Source of the DNA: an uncultured Collinsella sp.
Lineage (GTDB): Bacteria > Actinomycetota > Coriobacteriia > Coriobacteriales > Coriobacteriaceae
Direction of reading: 5' to 3'
NCBI GenBank assembly: GCA_902470345.1
Contig: CABRGB010000041.1
Span: 1 to 16,462, forward strand
Length of the DNA: 16,462 nt
The stretch's first letter is position 1. Each line of letters starts with the position of its first letter. Below, in pieces: positions 12,878 to 16,462 of this stretch. The notes under the pieces were generated by a model that had not been told where the DNA came from, did no database searches, and saw nothing but the letters and a program-made list of their open reading frames with translations. The translations under genes were made by a program, and so were the position numbers.

Positions 12878-15505
12878 CTACTCGGCATCGGGAACCTCGT
12901 AGGTGGCCGCCGGCGTGTTATCGCACACGACGGTAAAGCCGCCGTCCTTGTCGACATCGACCGTCACCTGATCGCCCTCGCGCACCGTGCCGTCGATGAT
13001 GGCGGCGGCGATGGCGTCCACGACCTCGCGCTGGACCAGACGCTTGAGCGGACGGGCACCGAACACGGGGTCCAGGCCGCCCACGGCGAGCATCTGCTTG
13101 GCCGCCGGGGTGATGGCAAGCGTCATGCGCTCCTTGGCCAGGCGTGCGCGGACGTCGGCAAGCTGGATGTCGACGATCTTCTCGATCTGCGCCATGCCGA
13201 GCGGATGGAACACCACGATATCGTCGATACGGTTGAGGAACTCGGGGCGGAAGGTCTGAGCCATGGCGGCGTCGACCTGATGGCGCATCTCCTCCTCGTC
13301 CTTACCGGACAGATCGGCGATGGCTTTGGAGCCCACGTTGGACGTCATGATGATGATCGTGTTCTTGAAGGACACCTGGCGACCCTGGCCATCGGTCAGA
13401 CGGCCGTCATCAAGCACCTGCAGCAGCACGTTAAAGACATCCGGATGAGCCTTCTCCATCTCGTCGAGCAAGATCACGGAGTACGGACGACGGCGCACGG
13501 CCTCGGTGAGCTGGCCGCCCTCGTCGTAACCCACGTATCCCGGGGGCGCACCGATCAGACGCTGGACGCTGAACTTCTCCATGTACTCGGACATGTCGAT
13601 ACGCACGAGCGCGCGCTCATCATCGAACAGGCACTCGGCAAGCGCCTTGGCAAGCTCGGTCTTGCCCACGCCGGTGGGGCCCAGGAAGAAGAAGCTGCCG
13701 ATGGGCTTGTCCGGATCGGAGAGGCCCGCACGGCTACGGCGCACGGCCGCGGCGACGGCGGAGACGGCCTCGTCCTGGCCAATGACGCGCTTATGCAGCT
13801 CGCCCTCCAGGCCCTTCAACTTGTCGAGCTCGCCCTGCATCATCTTGGACACGGGCACGCCGGTCCAGGCGCTCACGACCTCGGCGATCTCATCGGAGGT
13901 CACCTGTTCGTTGAGGCCCTCGCCGTCCTGCTGCTTTTGTGCCTCGAGCGCGGCCTCGGAATCCTGAATCTGCTGCTGCAGGCCCGGAATCACGGAGAAG
14001 CGCAGCTCGGACGCACGGCCCAGGTCGCCGTTGCGCGTCGCGCGCTCCTCTTCGCTCTTGGCCTCGTCGAGCTGTCCCTTGAGCTCTTGCACGTGGTCGA
14101 TGGCGTTCTTTTGGTTGAGCCAGCCGGCCTTTTGCACGTTGAGCTTTTCCTGGACCTCGGCGATCTCCTGGCGCAGGGCCTCCAGACGCTCCTTGGAGGC
14201 GTCGTCGGTCTCCTTCATGAGCGCCTGCTCCTCGATCTGCAGCTGGGTGAGCTGACGCGTGGTGGCGTCGATCTCGACCGGCATGCTGTCGAGCTCCATG
14301 CGCAGGCGGCTTGCCGCCTCATCGACCAGGTCGATGGCCTTGTCGGGCAGGAAGCGGTCGGCGATGTAGCGATCGGAGAGGTCGGCGGCGGCCACGAGCG
14401 CGCTATCGGTGATATGCACGCCGTGGAAGATCTCGTACTTCTCCTTGAGGCCACGCAGGATCGAGATGGTGTCCTCGACGGTGGGCTCGCTGACCATCAC
14501 GGTCTGGAAACGACGGGCGAGTGCCGCATCCTTCTCGATGTACTTGCGGTATTCGTCAAGCGTAGTCGCGCCGATCGCGTGCAAGTCGCCACGGGCGAGC
14601 GCCGGCTTGAGGATGTTGCCGGCGTCCATGGAGCCCTCGGTGGCACCCGCGCCCACGATGGTGTGGAGCTCATCGATGAACAGGATGACCTTACCTTCGG
14701 ACTTCTGTACCTCCTTGAGCACGGCCTTCAAGCGGTCCTCGAACTCGCCGCGGTACTTGGCGCCGGCGACCAGCGCGCTCATGTCGAGCTCGATCAGGTC
14801 GCGGTCGCGCAGGGTGCTCGGTACGTCGCCGGCCACGATACGCTGAGCGATGCCCTCGACGATGGCCGTCTTGCCGACGCCCGGCTCACCGATGAGCACG
14901 GGGTTGTTCTTGGTGCGACGGGACAGGACCTGGATGGTGCGGCGAATCTCATCGGTACGGCCGATGACCGGGTCGAGCTTGCCGGCACGGGCCAGATCGC
15001 AGATATTGCGGCCGTACTGCTCCAGTGCCTCAAACTGCGTCTTATCCTCGGCAGACGTCACGCGGTCATCGCCGCGCAGTTCCTCGTAGACCTGCTCGAT
15101 GCGCTCCTTGGTGACGCCGGCGTCGCGCAGCACGCGGCCGGCCTCGCCCTTGTCCTCGGCAAGCGCCATCAGCAGATGCTCGGTCACCACAAAGCTGTCG
15201 CCCATCTTGGTGGCCTTCTTCTCGGCCTTCTCGATGACGCGGACGAGCTCATTGGAAAGACCCATCTGCTGGCCCTCGCCCGAAACCTTGGGCGCGTGGT
15301 CGATGGCATCCTGTGTGGAGCGTGCGAGCTGAGCCGGGTCGGCACCGATGCGCTCTATGATCACGGAGATATTGCGCTCGCCGGCACCGAGCAGGGCGGA
15401 CAGCAGGTGAATCGGCTCTACCGCGCCGGCCTGCGCGTCGGCAGCCGTGCTCATGGCGGTCTGCAGCGCCTCGCGCGACGTCATTGCTAGCTTATCGATT
15501 CTCAT
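12878..15505 (-). CDS. clpB: ATP-dependent disaggregase chaperone ClpB
   Basis: ClpB is the cytosolic hexameric Hsp100 that, with DnaK/DnaJ/GrpE, threads and rescues aggregated proteins. This 875-aa protein has the full architecture. The Clp N domain occupies about 8-145. The first ATPase has Walker A GEPGVGKT (206-213) and Walker B VILFIDELH (273-281). The coiled-coil M domain spans about 405-530, distinguishing it from ClpA/ClpC. The second ATPase has GPTGVGKT (609-616), followed by the DEMEKAHPDVFNVLLQVLDDGR segment (listed as DEMEKAHPDV and FNVLLQVLDDGR) and GGLDPVFGARPLKR. The pore loop KYRGEFEDR (250-258) is present, and there is no IGF/L loop for ClpP binding. The length matches the family. 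The start at 15505 has GAGAGGTGA upstream. It is monocistronic, with a terminator at 12796-12832. Classic CIRCE or HAIR heat-shock operators were not found upstream. A leader hairpin and an inverted repeat are there instead. Confidence 0.97.
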   Translation of the reverse strand: MRIDKLAMTSREALQTAMSTAADAQAGAVEPIHLLSALLGAGERNISVIIERIGADPAQLARSTQDAIDHAPKVSGEGQQMGLSNELVRVIEKAEKKATKMGDSFVVTEHLLMALAEDKGEAGRVLRDAGVTKERIEQVYEELRGDDRVTSAEDKTQFEALEQYGRNICDLARAGKLDPVIGRTDEIRRTIQVLSRRTKNNPVLIGEPGVGKTAIVEGIAQRIVAGDVPSTLRDRDLIELDMSALVAGAKYRGEFEDRLKAVLKEVQKSEGKVILFIDELHTIVGAGATEGSMDAGNILKPALARGDLHAIGATTLDEYRKYIEKDAALARRFQTVMVSEPTVEDTISILRGLKEKYEIFHGVHITDSALVAAADLSDRYIADRFLPDKAIDLVDEAASRLRMELDSMPVEIDATTRQLTQLQIEEQALMKETDDASKERLEALRQEIAEVQEKLNVQKAGWLNQKNAIDHVQELKGQLDEAKSEEERATRNGDLGRASELRFSVIPGLQQQIQDSEAALEAQKQQDGEGLNEQVTSDEIAEVVSAWTGVPVSKMMQGELDKLKGLEGELHKRVIGQDEAVSAVAAAVRRSRAGLSDPDKPIGSFFFLGPTGVGKTELAKALAECLFDDERALVRIDMSEYMEKFSVQRLIGAPPGYVGYDEGGQLTEAVRRRPYSVILLDEMEKAHPDVFNVLLQVLDDGRLTDGQGRQVSFKNTIIIMTSNVGSKAIADLSGKDEEEMRHQVDAAMAQTFRPEFLNRIDDIVVFHPLGMAQIEKIVDIQLADVRARLAKERMTLAITPAAKQMLAVGGLDPVFGARPLKRLVQREVVDAIAAAIIDGTVREGDQVTVDVDKDGGFTVVCDNTPAATYEVPDAE

Positions 15506-15526
15506 GGAATCACCTCTCTTGGGGCG

Positions 15527-15544
15527 GCCGCCCTACGGGGCGGC
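15527..15544 (-). promoter_or_regulatory. Hairpin in the clpB 5' leader
   Basis: On the minus strand GCCGCCC-CGTA-GGGCGGC forms a perfect 7-bp GC stem with a 4-nt loop, starting 22 nt before the clpB ATG and ending near the AGAGGTGA ribosome binding site. There is no T tract, so it is not a terminator. It could stabilise the leader or tune translation. It is too GC-rich to melt as a simple thermometer. Confidence 0.5.
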
Positions 15545-15583
15545 TTCACGTTGTTCGAGAAGTATTGTTGCCAGCTTTGCGCG

Positions 15584-15619
15584 ATCTTATACACAAATCT
15601 AAGTCTCTATATATAAGAT
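15584..15619 (-). promoter_or_regulatory. Candidate clpB promoter with ATCTTATA/TATAAGAT inverted repeat
   Basis: Perfect 8-bp inverted arms (15584-15591 and 15612-15619) are separated by 20 bp in an AT-rich island about 80-115 bp upstream of clpB. Each arm contains a TATA-type hexamer, so one or both may be -10 elements. The symmetric layout could also be an operator. No HAIR (CTTGAGT-N7-ACTCAAG) or CIRCE sequence is present here. Confidence 0.35.
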
Positions 15620-15644
15620 TTTCTGAGTGTTCCCACGACATACA

Positions 15645-15681
15645 AACCACCACAAAGGGGACAGGCACCTTTGTGGTGGTT
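15645..15681. repeat. Palindromic repeat, family C (single REP-like hairpin)
   Basis: AACCACCACAAAGG (15645-15658) pairs perfectly with CCTTTGTGGTGGTT (15668-15681) around the 9-nt loop GGACAGGCA. The GGGGACAGGCACC core resembles repeats I recall from other bacterial genomes that carry RAYT transposases. It lies 7 bp after the stop of the downstream-most gene on the minus strand and between that gene and the clpB promoter. Confidence 0.7.
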
Positions 15682-15688
15682 GCAGCCT

Positions 15689-16360
15689 CTATTTACTTGC
15701 CGAGCCCGTGCTTCCCGATTCGGCGTTCCAGGGCATCTCATCCTCGAACAGCCATGTACGGGCAGACCCACTATCGCGTGCAGTCTGCGGGTCGGGCAAG
15801 CAGGTCTGTTCATAGGCATCTTGGATACACTGACCCATAAAATCGTTGAGCTCGGCCTGGTCGCCCTCCATGACATAGGCTGCATCGCCGGCCATGATGT
15901 AAATACCCGGACCCTCATTGCCCTCGTAACCCGGATCGTACGAGACATCACATAACTTTGCGCCGTTTGCAGTGTCCAGCTCGATGGAAGAGTGGCATCC
16001 GCCAACCATGTCGTTCGCTTTTGCCCGATAGGACGCATATCCGTACCAACGCTTAAATGTTTTGCCCTTGAGTAGCTCGGACGCCCTATCGATCAGGCTT
16101 GTATCCGTGGTATAGCGCATGGCCCCAAGCTGAATACTCGGATAATTGCTAATACCCAGCACAGCCGGCTGCTCATCAAAATCAACGGTAATGGTCTCGG
16201 GCTTGTCGTCGCCGGTCAGAAGTTCGACAGATTGAGCCACAGGCTTGACCAACGGCTCCGTCACCGCAGCAGGTAGAAATGCCATACCGACAGCGCCCGC
16301 GCCAACCACAGCGATCGCAAGCGCCAAGACAATCAATCCAATACGGGCAGAACGGCTCAC
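15689..16360 (-). CDS. Membrane-anchored or secreted protein of unknown function
   Basis: I do not recognise this ~223-aa protein. It begins with a short basic stretch (SRSAR) and one hydrophobic segment (IGLIVLALAIAVVGAGAVGMAF, about 6-27). That is a signal peptide or membrane anchor without a lipobox cysteine. The exported part (about 30-223) is acidic. It contains four cysteines (in GGCHSS, KLCDVSYD, GQCIQD and QTCLPD), so two disulfides are possible. I prefer the GTG at 16360, with GTGGGGTG about 8-9 nt upstream. A GTG at 16399 would add 13 residues including two cysteines and has a weaker ribosome binding site. It is on the clpB strand, upstream of clpB, with a family C repeat between them and another partial copy upstream of it at the window edge. 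Confidence 0.75.
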   Translation of the reverse strand: MSRSARIGLIVLALAIAVVGAGAVGMAFLPAAVTEPLVKPVAQSVELLTGDDKPETITVDFDEQPAVLGISNYPSIQLGAMRYTTDTSLIDRASELLKGKTFKRWYGYASYRAKANDMVGGCHSSIELDTANGAKLCDVSYDPGYEGNEGPGIYIMAGDAAYVMEGDQAELNDFMGQCIQDAYEQTCLPDPQTARDSGSARTWLFEDEMPWNAESGSTGSASK

Positions 16361-16449
16361 GGCAAAACACCCCACAATGCAAACCTTCGCCACCTGCACT
16401 AATGATACCGCCAGCTAACACTATTACCAAAAGAAGCCGCGCGCTCCTC

Positions 16450-16462
16450 ACCACCACAAAGG
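16450..16462. repeat. Partial copy of the family C repeat at the window edge
   Basis: ACCACCACAAAGG at the last 13 bases matches the left arm of the repeat at 15645-15681 in the same orientation. The rest lies outside the window, so whether it forms a hairpin cannot be seen. Confidence 0.55.

Noticed and set aside
12504..12902. 132-aa plus-strand open frame
   Set aside because: It begins inside the palindromic repeat, runs through the clpB terminator and is antisense to the better-supported 57-aa gene.
13205..15490. 761-aa plus-strand open frame opposite clpB
   Set aside because: It is a shadow of clpB, which is unambiguous on the minus strand. Its composition is Leu/Gly/His-rich with no domain.

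Overview
The window looks like part of the chromosome of a high-GC gut actinobacterium of the Coriobacteriia, most likely Collinsella or a close relative. This is inferred from GC- and C/G-ending-codon-rich genes, a mannose-family PTS operon with a DUF956 gene, an actinobacterial-style ClpB, and large flavin/iron-sulfur proteins of the type seen in strict anaerobes. I had no database search, so the genus is an inference. Almost everything is on the minus strand. The exceptions are a three-gene plus-strand block at about 7360-10822.

Layout. (1) 1-76: tRNA-Arg (anticodon CCT), minus. (2) 182-3464: a minus-strand operon for a mannose-family PTS permease, in the order IIAB, IIC, IID, then a terminator/attenuator hairpin, then DUF956. 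(3) 3465-3867: an AT-rich promoter region plus a three-unit palindromic repeat. (4) 3868-4296: hypA (nickel insertion for hydrogenase maturation), read from a TTG start. (5) 4393-7170: a 925-aa flavin/iron-sulfur oxidoreductase of the GltD type with an unusual cysteine-rich N-terminal module. It is divergent from a TetR regulator (7360-8022), which is followed by a Trp-rich polytopic membrane protein (8086-9093). Two matching 15-bp palindromes and a degenerate third lie between the divergent genes, so the three genes look like one regulated redox/membrane unit. (6) 9320-10822: a large single-pass membrane protein with an acidic cytoplasmic half. (7) 10896-12248: an AAA ATPase/DUF4143 protein, convergent with (6). 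Its promoter is embedded in a perfect 24-bp inverted repeat with a third copy upstream. (8) 12570-12743: a 57-aa proline/charge-rich small protein. (9) 12878-15505: clpB with its own terminator and a structured leader. (10) 15689-16360: a small membrane-anchored or secreted protein of unknown function.

The most distinctive non-coding content is a set of palindromic REP/REPIN-like repeats from three sequence families (at 117-174, 3782-3863, 12480-12544, 15645-15681, and a partial one at 16450-16462). Every complete one lies 5 to about 25 bp after the stop codon of a minus-strand gene, and all share a GGGAC core next to or inside the loop. The best candidates for an undescribed system are the TetR/flavoprotein/membrane-protein divergon and this repeat population.
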